Source of the DNA: Prorocentrum cordatum
Taxonomy: Eukaryota; Sar; Dinophyceae; Prorocentrales; Prorocentraceae
DNA length: 64,000 nt
Direction: 5' to 3'
Assembly (NCBI GenBank): GCA_963575745.1
Contig: CAUYUJ010020516.1
Location: 208,598-272,597 of the forward strand
The notes under the pieces are model-generated. The model searched no databases and was not told where the DNA came from. It worked only from the letters and a program-made list of their open reading frames with translations. Below are positions 56,228 to 64,000 of the stretch, piece after piece. Both the position numbers and the translations under genes were made by a program. Numbering within the stretch: position 1 is the first letter of the stretch; the number at the start of each line of letters is the position of its first letter.

Positions 56228-58543
56228 TTAGGTCTTCATCAGTTTGGGGATAGCTCCCATCAAGGTAGGCCTGTTTCCAGGCGGGAGTTCAGGTGGAGGC
56301 TGGAGGCTGCGTTCAACCTCGGAAGGCGAGGCCTCCAAAGTGGCGTCCTCGTCACAGCTTTCGTAGGCCATGATGTTGCCTGGGTTCCCGAGCATCCAGT
56401 CGAAGAAAGAAAGAGGCTGGTTTCCCAGCGCGCCGTGTTCCACGGGAGTGAGCTCGTTGTTTCCAATAACGAACCGGCGGACGTACTCGAGGTAGTACGC
56501 GTACAGTCCATGACCATACGCCTCGAGCTCGTCGACGTTGTCCATGCAACTGACCCAAGTGTAAAATATCTGTTCCATGGCCTCAAAATCCTGGAGGCTC
56601 AGATATTCGATGAATGGTTCACTTGAGCCAAAATGGACTTCGGTCGACCTGCCCTTTCCATTTCCCTTCGCTGGACAATCTCGCACAAGATGGTCGGTAC
56701 TGTCGCACTCATGGCATTTAAGAACCTGGCCGTCTCTGCTTCGCGGGTTTCCCCGCCTAGCCTTGCCTTCTCCTGAGGTCTCTCTACGGCCCTTGCCACG
56801 GCCCTTTCCCCCAAAGAATATCTCATCATGTTGTTCATCTGAGAACCTCTGGAGAAATGCCGTGATGCCTCGTCCGTTCAACCTCCGACGACCTCGTTTA
56901 CCTTTACCTTTTTCCCTTAAAGCTCCTCCGTATCCTCCTCCTAACACGACGCGCTGGTTTTCGCGTGAACCTCCTCCACCTCCGTTTGGCCTGTTGCAAT
57001 AACCAGAACAATGTTCAGCACGCTGATTGTCATTATCCATATTCGTAATATCTGACCAATCTAAAGCTTCAACACCGTCTGATGATATAGTATCTGCGTC
57101 GGTGCCGGAGTCGAGATCCTCGTCTCCCAAGTAGGTGGATACACCGTCGGTTAGGGGATTTGATTCACCCCATAAGGAACGGTGTGGTTGTGGTTCTCTA
57201 GAAGGAGGGCCGGTTGCCCAGCTTGGTTGTGATCGATCTCCTGCTAGTAGAGCAGTGGATTCTCCAGGATCATCGGCCCATATGCTTGAGGGCCCGTTCC
57301 CAGGCTGGGCTTCAGTGGTCAAGGTAGTGTAGAAATTTCCACTACCAGATCCCCTTCCCCTTCCAAACACAGATCCTATATTACCAAGAGACCGTTCAGA
57401 TAGGTGGCCTATCGAACGCATCCTCTCCAGCAACTCATCGTACTGTTGTTGTGTTCGGGGCATTTGGTGATTGAGTGGCTGTAAGAGTTGCATGGCTCGC
57501 TGGTTGCCGACGCCTAAGGCGCGGAACAAGATCGTGGTTAGTAGTTGGAAGTTGGGAAGGTCAAATCCCACCGACTGTGCCTCAAGTCGGGCCATTTCGA
57601 ATCGGGTAAGGGTGACGTCGATTCGTTCCCCGTGAGGCACGTGGAAATCGATGAGTTGTGTGCCGGAAGTAAGCTGGCGCTCATCTTCCAGGCGCTCGAA
57701 CTTCATGCTTAAGAAGAACATGATGTAGGTCACTGGGTCGGTGTGGACCCCATCGATGTCAGCACCATAATTTTTGATGTCAGGCGGTACCCTCATGGCG
57801 AGTGTCCTCGCTAGGCCACCTAGGCCGCGTTGTATGGCGGCCGCTTGTGCCTGTGGCGTCATACGTCCGCTTGTGACGTTGAGCCATGCGTGGACCTCAT
57901 AAACGTATTCGCGGAAAGGTACGTTGCCTTGAGGGTCCCAATATGGGCCATGTGTTTGCCCATCGGCGCTGTTGTCTCCACGACGCATGTGTCCGATTGC
58001 TGCCCCCAGCGCGAACCATATGATAGCGAAGATAGCCAGCCCAAGGCTGTGTAGATAAGGGCGGTTACTAGGCGCGTTGCCGCGCTGGGGTAGCGCCTTG
58101 TCGAGTCTTCGAGGCGCTCTATCTGGCGGATCTCTCCGCCCATGCTTCAGGTATTGCGCTTTTGGCTCGTTGCCGAGCGGTTGGTAATAGCGCAATGATG
58201 AAGCGTATATGGTACCGATATCGTTGTCTAGACGTCGTACCTCTCGTGTCGCTTCTTGCTCTTGGATAGATCCTCGTAAACGTACTGGGAGTGATAGCGC
58301 AGGGTGGTAGGTGGTCACGAAGATCGTGCCGAAGAGTATGAGGCTAAGAAGAGCAAGAGCTGACCACACGAGAGTGCGGCCAGCTCCGCTACCAAGTCGT
58401 AAGTGAGCCTGGTAACTCAAATAGCATCCGCTCCCATGGGAATCGAATGGCAGATCGCGTCCATTACCCTGCTGGGGTGGTTCAGTATGGGGAATGGACG
58501 GGTATGATAGGATAAGATCGATGTATCGGTCTTTCCAGCACAT
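56228..58543 (-). CDS. Copia Gag with CCHC knuckle and two hydrophobic segments
   Basis: 771 codons from the first ATG at 58543, which lies inside the 5' LTR; the frame is open from a TTG at 58603. The reading continues through the primer-binding site into a hydrophobic stretch LVWSALALLSLILFGTIFVT and a second, LGLAIFAIIWFALGAAIG, both long enough to span a membrane. The capsid-like part holds YVYEVHAWLNVTSGRMTPQA and TYIMFFLSMKFERLEDERQL. A CCHC knuckle, CHECDSTDHLVRDC, lies near residue 610 in a Gly/Arg/Lys-rich zone, followed by an acidic tail. Gag packages element RNA. The first ATG after the LTR-proximal region is about 150 codons in (GHMRRGD), an alternative start that would drop the hydrophobic parts. 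Confidence 0.8.
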   Translation of the reverse strand: MCWKDRYIDLILSYPSIPHTEPPQQGNGRDLPFDSHGSGCYLSYQAHLRLGSGAGRTLVWSALALLSLILFGTIFVTTYHPALSLPVRLRGSIQEQEATREVRRLDNDIGTIYASSLRYYQPLGNEPKAQYLKHGRRDPPDRAPRRLDKALPQRGNAPSNRPYLHSLGLAIFAIIWFALGAAIGHMRRGDNSADGQTHGPYWDPQGNVPFREYVYEVHAWLNVTSGRMTPQAQAAAIQRGLGGLARTLAMRVPPDIKNYGADIDGVHTDPVTYIMFFLSMKFERLEDERQLTSGTQLIDFHVPHGERIDVTLTRFEMARLEAQSVGFDLPNFQLLTTILFRALGVGNQRAMQLLQPLNHQMPRTQQQYDELLERMRSIGHLSERSLGNIGSVFGRGRGSGSGNFYTTLTTEAQPGNGPSSIWADDPGESTALLAGDRSQPSWATGPPSREPQPHRSLWGESNPLTDGVSTYLGDEDLDSGTDADTISSDGVEALDWSDITNMDNDNQRAEHCSGYCNRPNGGGGGSRENQRVVLGGGYGGALREKGKGKRGRRRLNGRGITAFLQRFSDEQHDEIFFGGKGRGKGRRETSGEGKARRGNPRSRDGQVLKCHECDSTDHLVRDCPAKGNGKGRSTEVHFGSSEPFIEYLSLQDFEAMEQIFYTWVSCMDNVDELEAYGHGLYAYYLEYVRRFVIGNNELTPVEHGALGNQPLSFFDWMLGNPGNIMAYESCDEDATLEASPSEVERSLQPPPELPPGNRPTLMGAIPKLMKT
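58380..58394 (-). promoter_or_regulatory. Primer-binding site (initiator-Met tRNA type)
   Basis: Directly inside the 5' LTR the sense strand reads TGGTAGCGGAGCTGG. Eukaryotic initiator-Met tRNAs end ...CUACCA or ...AUACCA, and copia elements of plants use TGGTATCAGAGC. The position and match indicate minus-strand DNA priming. Confidence 0.8.
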
Positions 58544-58661
58544 AGCGAACACTAAGGTAAGTGTCCGGGCAAATAGGGCGCGCGTGCCTTGAGCCAAAGG
58601 CAACGGCGCGCGAGCTATGCTCCCGATACTGTAACATCTCCCAAAGAGCTACCCTTAAAGT
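58395..58661 (-). repeat. 5' LTR
   Basis: 267 bp; promoter end of the element. It differs from the 3' LTR at six positions. It also encodes the first ~50 codons of the open Gag frame. Promoter motifs were not identifiable. Confidence 0.92.
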
Positions 58662-58843
58662 CCAAACACCGGCAAGCCCAAGGCGATGACAATCTAAGAG
58701 ATGCGCCCTCTGAGACGGAAGGAATCCGTCCTGGGCGATGTCAATCCCAGAGATGCGCCCTCAGAGATTCAAGGAATCCTTAAGATCGGCACCGAGGTAG
58801 AGAGATGCCAAGCATCGGGATGGGGGTAGGTTCCAAATTGGTC
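58662..58843. mobile_element. Family A element, right part, after the LTR retrotransposon
   Basis: Continuation of the family A copy begun at 42589. It contains an internal duplication of the GATGCGCCCTC(A/T)GAGA block. Confidence 0.75.
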
Positions 58844-58849
58844 GGATGC

Positions 58850-59060
58850 CGACGCCGACGCCGACGAGGAGGGGGAGGAGGAGAGGCAGGCGGTAAGTAG
58901 ACGAGCCGCGCCGAGGAGGAGGCAGTCGCAGTCGCCGCCGTCGTCCGTGGAGCACGGGGGAGGAGACAGTCGCAGTCGCCGCCGCCGCCGCCTGTGGGGC
59001 TGCCGACCGCTCGCCGCACCCTTCTGGGCGGCCAGCGAGGGGGGCGACCTCTGAGAAGCC
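58850..59060 (+). other. Possible exon remnant with GTAAGT, and CAGTCGC repeats
   Basis: After the family A end, GATGCCGACGCCGACGCCGA encodes an acidic DADADADEE stretch and meets GTAAGT at about 58891. CAGTCGCAGTCGCCGCCG recurs twice downstream. The evidence for a gene is weak. Confidence 0.2.
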
Positions 59061-59584
59061 ACTCTGTCTCGGGGGGGAACCTTAGACAACTTCTCAGAAG
59101 GCCTGGGGGCTTCTGAGCCTTCCGAGAGGGCCCGCCCCCTCTCGCTTCCACCCCCGGCTCGCCGCCAAGAGTGAAGTGCTGCAGGCCTCGCGCGGCAACT
59201 TGAGATTCAATGTGCATCGGAGCCACGGCGGATTCACATCGGGTTCACGCTAGCCTGCGTCGGATACACGCCAGATTTACGTCGGACTCGCGTCGGAACA
59301 TCGTCGCGCGAAAGTCGTCCCATGTCTCACGGGCACATCTGCGGACTGGATAGCATAGTCATTGCGCGTTGCGACATGTCTCCAGGGCTTTCCTCACACA
59401 AACCTCAAACACACATACAACAAATTCGAATCGTAGAGGCTGTTCGTCGTGCTCGGCCTCATAGGGGCCCTCACCAAAAACCTGGGACAACCAACACGAC
59501 ACTGTGGGACGGAAAACCAATCCCCAGGAAGTGGTCCAGAGCCTCGGAGGACCCGCACGCAAATGAATCCAGGGCGGCGCCATT

Positions 59585-59785
59585 TACGTGGGCATTGCTT
59601 CGCATTCCTTGGAATTGCATTACGTTGCTCGGCATTGCTTGGCTTTGTATTACATTGCGTTGCTTGGCGTTGCTTGGCATTGCTTGGCATTGCTTGGCGT
59701 TGCTCTGCGTTGCTTTGCGCTGCTTTGCGCTGCTTGGCATTGCATTGCTTGGCGTTGCTTCGCGTTGCTTGGCACTGCTTGGCCT
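59585..59785 (+). repeat. 10-bp tandem repeat TTGCTTGGCG/A
   Basis: About 18 degenerate tandem units of TTGCTTGGC(G/A). Confidence 0.85.
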
Positions 59786-59851
59786 AAGATCAGGCGCCCC
59801 CCTTCAAACAAACAATAACGCAAACAGCAATCCGGCCAATGCTGGTTTAGA

Positions 59852-60062
59852 GGCCTCCTAGATGGGGTCGGAGTAGATGGGGTCGGAGGATCGCGCCGCA
59901 TCGCCGATGCATCGGCGATGCATCGGCCATGCACCAACGATGCATCGTCGACGTGGGCGATGCATCGGCGCCGTCGGCGTGAAGCAAGTCGGGCCCCACG
60001 TCGAGCCGCATCGGCGATGCATCGGCGATGCGGCGCGATCCTCCGACCCCATCTAGGAGGCC
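59852..60062. mobile_element. Family L element with long inverted ends
   Basis: Ends GGCCTCCTAGATGGGGTCGG and CCGACCCCATCTAGGAGGCC are inverted complements. The match continues through GGATCGCGCCGCATCGCCGA to about 55 bp per arm, with one arm carrying a 15-bp tandem duplication. The centre has several GATGCATC palindromes. Related to 30664-30868. Confidence 0.85.
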
Positions 60063-60089
60063 GAGACTGTTCCAAACGAATGAGTCTGA

Positions 60090-60258
60090 AGGGGCCCCAC
60101 GACACACAAATAAATACGCACAAATGAAAAATAGATTCCCTTCCCCATGCCTTCTCCTATGTTCTAGGCTTCTGTCTTCCCCCCCCACTTCCCATATTTT
60201 TTCCCATATCTTCTGGGGGATCGAAGATTCATGGTGTCTGTGTGTTTCTTTCCCCTCC
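60090..60258 (+). repeat. Family B repeat
   Basis: Full family B copy ending TGTCTGTGTGTTTCTTTCCC. Confidence 0.7.
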
Positions 60259-60460
60259 TGAGCCTGGACTGGCCCAAACGAATGAGCCAGAAAGCTGCAC
60301 CAAGGAACCCGGGGGCCTTCCGGACCACAGCCGGCCTCGGCCACGAGCAGGCTCCCCGACCCGGGCACGCAGCTCACCGGCACGGTCCGAGAGCCACCCC
60401 CCCCGCCCCGGCGCACATCGGCCCTCACACGTCGGGCACGCGCCGACAGAGATCGTGAGA

Positions 60461-60532
60461 GAGGAGGAGGAGGAGGAGGAGGAGGAGGAGGAGGAGGAGG
60501 AGGAGGAGGAGGAGGAGGAGGAGGAGGAGGAG
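60461..60532 (+). repeat. GGA array
   Basis: Twenty-four uninterrupted GGA triplets. Confidence 0.95.
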
Positions 60533-60618
60533 GGCGCGTGGGCGCCAAATCGGGCCCCCCCCCCCCGAACCACGAAGCCAGTGTGCGGCTCCGCGAGACG
60601 GCGCGCGTCGATGTCCCG

Positions 60619-60805
60619 TACAGTCATCGACCTGACCTAAGGAACGATACATAAGGAACGAAGCCCCTTCTTATCCCAAGGAATAACGCACAAGGAACGA
60701 TAAATAACAAATAATGCATAAAGAACTGTAAATAACGCATGCAAGAATAAGGAACGACCGAGCCCCTTTTCAAAAGTAAGTGCTCCTTATTCAAATCGCT
60801 CACTG
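60619..60805. mobile_element. Family D element, opposite orientation to 2368
   Basis: About 187 bp from CAGTCATCGACCTGACC to CAAATCGCTCACTG, preceded by TA. Inverted relative to the copy at 2368-2553. Confidence 0.7.
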
Positions 60806-60844
60806 TGTGGAAAGAACGGGGCCCGTCGCCCGTCCGCGCGGCCC

Positions 60845-61060
60845 TCAATCCAGATGCTTCCGTCTCCCCCCGGGCACCCAGGTCCGGCGCTTCCCCGCGG
60901 TGAAGCCTGGCGGTGGGCACTGCTCCCTCCCGGGCGCCATCGTCGCCAGCCACCCCTCCCTGCGGGCGGCGGCCGTGGGAGGATGGAGGGGGGCCCCCTC
61001 CGCGGTATAGAAGCCTGGCTGCGGGCACTGCGCCGTCCTGGGCACCCTCATCGCCACCCC
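60845..61060 (-). other. Possible Cys-rich exon
   Basis: The minus strand encodes RTAQCPQPGFYTAEG and, 30 residues on, GREQCPPPGFTAG, a repeated CPxPGF motif as in extracellular Cys-rich repeats. It lies on the same strand as, and downstream of, the possible signal-peptide exon at 61405. The link is inference. Confidence 0.3.
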
Positions 61061-61404
61061 CAATCCGATGGAGCCCATAGAGATTGTACGCGCCCACCCG
61101 CGTACATGAACACGCCCCCCCGGTCCGCGAGACCAGCCGCGTGATACGAAAGTTCGCGCAATGCGCACTCTCGAAACCAACGTGGATTCGCGTACGTGTA
61201 CGTCCTTCTTTCGCTCCTGAATCCGGGAGACGTAAGACTCGGGTACGGAGCACTCGGGGTCATCAGAATAATGACGAGACCAAATCTGAAATTTGACGCG
61301 ACCTCTCGCTGCAAACATCCCACGAAAACCGGACCGTCAAAATCCGGGACGCGCTCGCCAAAGAAACGTCGGCAAACTCGAGCTTCGGCTTACTCGAGTC
61401 TTAC

Positions 61405-61514
61405 GTTTTCCTGGCTGAACTCCGCCACCCCAGTCCCCAGGGGGCGGCGACCGTGAGGACGGAGAGGATGCCGACAACGATGCTGCTGGCGGAGACGAGC
61501 AGCGGGAAGCTCAT
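61405..61514 (-). CDS. Possible first exon encoding a signal peptide
   Basis: From ATG at 61514 the minus strand reads MSFPLLVSASSIVVGILSVL then TVAAPWGLGW, a typical secretory signal or anchor. The exon ends AGGAAAAC followed by GTAAGA, a canonical donor. The upstream region ends CTTCCTGCGAAG, a possible acceptor for cis- or trans-splicing. Downstream exons are not proven. Function unknown. Confidence 0.35.
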
Positions 61515-61639
61515 GGCCCTCGACCGGGGCGGGCGGGCGAGGCGGCCGCCTTGCCTTCGCAGGAAGTGGCCAGGGTCGCCGAGGGGGCAGGGAGAGGTGG
61601 TGACTGAGATGGTCGTGTGGATTACAGTCAAAACAGGTT

Positions 61640-61740
61640 ATGAAGGACTGGTAGCAAGGACGCAAAATCCTTGGAGGCCGAAGCTGGGATTTTTTGGGCG
61701 GCGGGCGACCAATGAAAACGGCAAAGAACTGGCCACAAAG
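61640..61740. repeat. Dispersed repeat, inverted relative to 3440-3560
   Basis: Shares AAGGACGC and GGAGGCCGAAG(C/T) motifs with the earlier copy in reverse orientation. Confidence 0.5.
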
Positions 61741-61829
61741 ACAAGGGCACAAGACAAGGACAACGCGTGGCCTTAATAGGCGCGTTGACTGTAGGAGGCA
61801 ACTCCTGGGAGATCTTCGCAAGATCGGTA

Positions 61830-62620
61830 AAGACTATTCAGCCCCAGTGAGGTGGGCCATCAAGCCGGATGAACGCAAATCAAGCCTGGGATTCAGACCG
61901 GATGGAGCGGGATCAATCGGAACTAGGCGGGACTATGCTGGATTAGGTCAGTTTTCAACAACGGGTATGCCAGCACCGATGCTGAATATAACCTCCCAGG
62001 ACTTGTATCATAGCGTGGAGGCGCATAGTCGTCTACCGAGCGCACCAATCCCATGTTGGGCGACTCCGACTGGTGTTGTTTACAAAGGGTGTGGTTTGCA
62101 ACCCGCGCCTGGGGAGGGGGGGCTGGCGAGGACCTAGACATACATGTCTGCCACGCCCCGACGAGGGCTCGTCAAACCATGGGCGCAATAAGGGGACCCC
62201 CTAACCCAAACGGCGCCGATCGCAAACCACATCCCAACCCACACCCATTGTAGCCGCCGACCTGCGATCGATACACCTCCGCGCCACCACTGGCACCGGT
62301 AGTGACAAGGCAGCCTGTCTTCGAGGTAAGCCGCCCCCAACCTCGAGCAATACAGAGGGGCGTACTGCAGACACGACGGCAGAAACCGGCTCGCGCTGAC
62401 TTTCGACGGATGGCGTAAGCCTCTCCTATCGGAGGCTGGGGAGGGAGATCGAAGTGGAACAGCGAGCCCCCCACGAAGGAGATCGGTTTCGGTTTCGGGT
62501 TCATTCTCGGCCGTGCGGGCGAGGCGAAGCTGTGTGGGCGGGCGACAGGAATGCCTTCGCTTTTGCTGGAGCGTGACAAGACACTTGTCCGAACCTCCCC
62601 TGGTGGGCGGGCGGCGGCCA
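61830..62620. other. Unassigned stretch
   Basis: No gene, RNA or clear repeat recognised. Short open frames are unsupported. Confidence 0.4.
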
Positions 62621-62622
62621 GG

Positions 62623-62790
62623 TTGGTGTCCCGTCGGTGTCCCGTCGGTGTTCCGATTGGTGTCCTGATTGGTGTCCCGATTGGTGTCCTGATGGTGTCC
62701 TCATGGTGTTTCGATGGTGTCCTGGTGGTGTCCCAATAGGTGCCAAGAGTGGTGTTCCGATGGTGTCCTGATTGTGTCCCTGTGGTGTCA
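62623..62790 (+). repeat. GGTGTCC(N)GAT tandem repeat
   Basis: About twelve degenerate units of GGTGTCCNGAT(T), each 10-15 bp. A GATCGATAG-type repeat follows (62850-63000). Confidence 0.8.
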
Positions 62791-62999
62791 TGTCCAGCGC
62801 TGCAATGCTAGTCTGGCGACCACGGACCGCCAAGCTCTGCCAACAATATAGAGATATTGATAACGGGATCGATAGTGAAATTGGCCTTGAGGTCGAAAAG
62901 GAGATCGATTGAGTGAGATCGGTAATGATATTGATCGATGGTGAGGTCGACCGAGTGGGGCCGATAGTGAGATCGAACGTGAGATCGATAGAGGGATCA

Positions 63000-63670
63000 C
63001 ATCGCGACGCAGCATCGTCATCACGCATCGTCGCCAATTCGAGGACGCATCACCAACATCGTCATCATCACAACCATCGTAGTTACCATCAAAAGGCTCT
63101 TTCCCCCCAAACCTCCTTGTCACCCGAAGGGTTGTCGTATAGGTATGTCTCATATGAAACGGCCTTTTTGAGCCTACACTCAAAATGGTGTTGGCTCGGA
63201 GATGGCAAACGCTTCTCCCCCTGACAACCCCCTTCTACACCCCAAGACGAGGATCGCTCCGCGCTTCCCGTCATACACCGGATCGGCGGTTCCAGCGCCA
63301 CGATCCCTCATCCATTACTTACACGTGGTTCGCGCACCACGAGCAATAGTCTCAAATAAAGTTCGCTGAATCCGCACTCCCAATGGCCGCGATCCCCTGC
63401 AATTTACGCCAGATTCGCGCTCGTAAGTTACGAAGGGCCAAACAAGTACCACACCAAGAGCGCGCTCGGAAGAGTCCAAGCAGCTCCACCAGGCTCCTAA
63501 TGGGCAGCAGCACGTCCCAGAGATGGCCTAACATGTGAAACCTGAGGGGACCACAAGGCATCCGAGAGGGTTGCCCAGAAGAGGAAGGGACTCCGGCTGC
63601 GTGAGAGGGCCAGTGACACATCGGGGACGCACTGGCCCAGGTCAATGCAAGCTCGGGTCAGTCAGGCGTT
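63000..63670. other. Unassigned stretch
   Basis: No convincing gene or bounded repeat. Includes a CATCNTCATCA-rich part near 63010-63085. Confidence 0.35.
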
Positions 63671-63674
63671 GCAA

Positions 63675-63888
63675 TTTGGACGCCCGAAATGGGTACGGAA
63701 AGAATGGGTACAATGCCCAACAACAAATGTTGTCCCAAACCAACAGCGGCCGCTGCTGGGCAGGCCGGCCTTCTGTCTCGAATGGTGACAGGCCGCAGCG
63801 GCGTGGACAGCGAGTCCTGGTCAGAATGAACAGGAACTGCTGTTGGGCATTGTACCCATTCTTTCCGTACCCATTTCGGGCGTCCAAA
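63675..63888. mobile_element. Family O element with 41-bp inverted ends
   Basis: 214 bp. The left arm starts TTTGGACGCCCGAAATGGGT and the right arm ends ACCCATTTCGGGCGTCCAAA. The arms are complementary over at least 41 bp. Same family as 26106-26315, and nearly twofold symmetric in the centre too (ACAACAAATGTTGT). Confidence 0.9.
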
Positions 63889-64000
63889 ATCCTGCAGGAC
63901 CCTGCGCCCAAGCCCGGGTCAACGCCTCGATGCCTGGGAAAAGGGGGCGGGCCACAATGGCCGGAGGCCTTCAGATCACAAACGCCGGCTCCAAAGGGGG

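Larger units (their letters stand above)
43009..58178 (-). repeat. Family of 36 GNRA-tetraloop hairpins spread through the copia element
   Basis: Each is 14 nt in sense: GCNNN-loop-N'N'N'GC. Start positions: 43009, 43185, 43789, 44576, 45214, 45475, 45882, 47717, 48762, 49020, 50079, 50167, 50702, 50735, 51224, 51305, 51797, 52205, 52407, 52709, 52970, 53506, 54113, 54194, 54770, 55484, 55703, 55778, 56269, 56416, 56743, 57209, 57292, 57798, 58072, 58165. Loops in sense: GAAA 24, GCAA 7, GAGA 2, GGAA 2, GACA 1. Thirty-two have perfect 5-bp stems, three use one G-U pair, one (50079) has 4 bp. About ten stem sequences occur (GCAGG, GCGGG, GCGAG, GCTCG, GCTGG, GCGCG, GCACG, GCCTG, GCCGG). All share one orientation. 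Confidence 0.95.
42621..58661 (-). mobile_element. Ty1/copia-like LTR retrotransposon, 16,041 bp
   Basis: Bounded by 267-bp direct repeats (42621-42887 and 58395-58661; 6 differences) and a 5-bp duplication CCAAA (42616-42620, 58662-58666). Transcribed on the minus strand. Next to the 5' LTR is a primer-binding site matching the 3' end of initiator-Met tRNA. Coding order: Gag, Tpt1-like ORF, linker ORF, RING/protease, methyltransferase-like modules, integrase, RT, RNase H. Integrase before RT places it with copia. It is three times the usual copia length because of accessory modules. Three in-frame stops (about 49720, 48008 and 47221) and several frame changes interrupt the coding part. Confidence 0.93.

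Noticed and set aside
43009-58178. The 14-nt repeats as a CRISPR-like array or protein repeat domain
   Set aside because: Spacing is irregular (32 bp to over 1.8 kb), the stems vary, and the copies lie in all reading frames and in noncoding sequence.

Overview
The window reads as nuclear DNA of a dinoflagellate. It is very GC-rich, with long TCC/GGA arrays, many short inverted-repeat transposons, and retroelements carrying the methyltransferase-like modules typical of dinoflagellate Ty1/copia elements. It also has one split gene whose reconstructed introns begin with GA or GC instead of GT. The species cannot be fixed from the sequence. I saw no rRNA, tRNA, CRISPR or prokaryotic operon.

Layout. 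1-5.6 kb: palindromes, TCC/GGA arrays and short inverted-repeat elements. 5.7-12.4 kb (+): a near full-length non-LTR retrotransposon (ORF1, endonuclease, reverse transcriptase, RNase H) bounded on both sides by TCC arrays. 12.5-28 kb: a mosaic of about 16 families of 85-300 bp inverted-repeat elements, minisatellites and a 1-kb TCC tract. 28.5-37.2 kb (-), possibly from 41.5 kb: a DTW-domain gene (tRNA-uridine aminocarboxypropyltransferase family) in short GC-rich exons. At least two of its introns are exactly one inverted-repeat element plus its target duplication. 42.6-58.7 kb (-): a 16,041-bp Ty1/copia-like LTR retrotransposon with a 5-bp target duplication. 58.7-64 kb: more repeats, and a possible first exon of a secreted protein at 61.4 kb.

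The copia-like element is the most unusual object. In sense order it carries Gag (two hydrophobic segments and a CCHC knuckle), a long ORF with a Tpt1/KptA RNA 2'-phosphotransferase-like domain, a linker ORF, a RING-H2 plus retropepsin-like ORF, two methyltransferase-like modules, integrase, reverse transcriptase and RNase H. Scattered through coding and 3' noncoding parts are 36 short hairpins, all in the same orientation. Their stems covary and 35 of 36 have a GNRA tetraloop in the sense RNA. They fall in all three reading frames, so they appear to be kept, or to spread, as nucleic-acid structures. The LTRs differ at 6 of 267 positions, and the coding part has three in-frame stops and several frame changes, so this copy is not fully intact.

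The short elements matter for gene structure. Two families (here A and P) supply both splice junctions of DTW introns through their 5-bp duplications, as introners do. Other elements sit between 38-73 bp direct duplications of their flank. Assignments rest on reading translations, motifs and repeats by eye; no database search was run.
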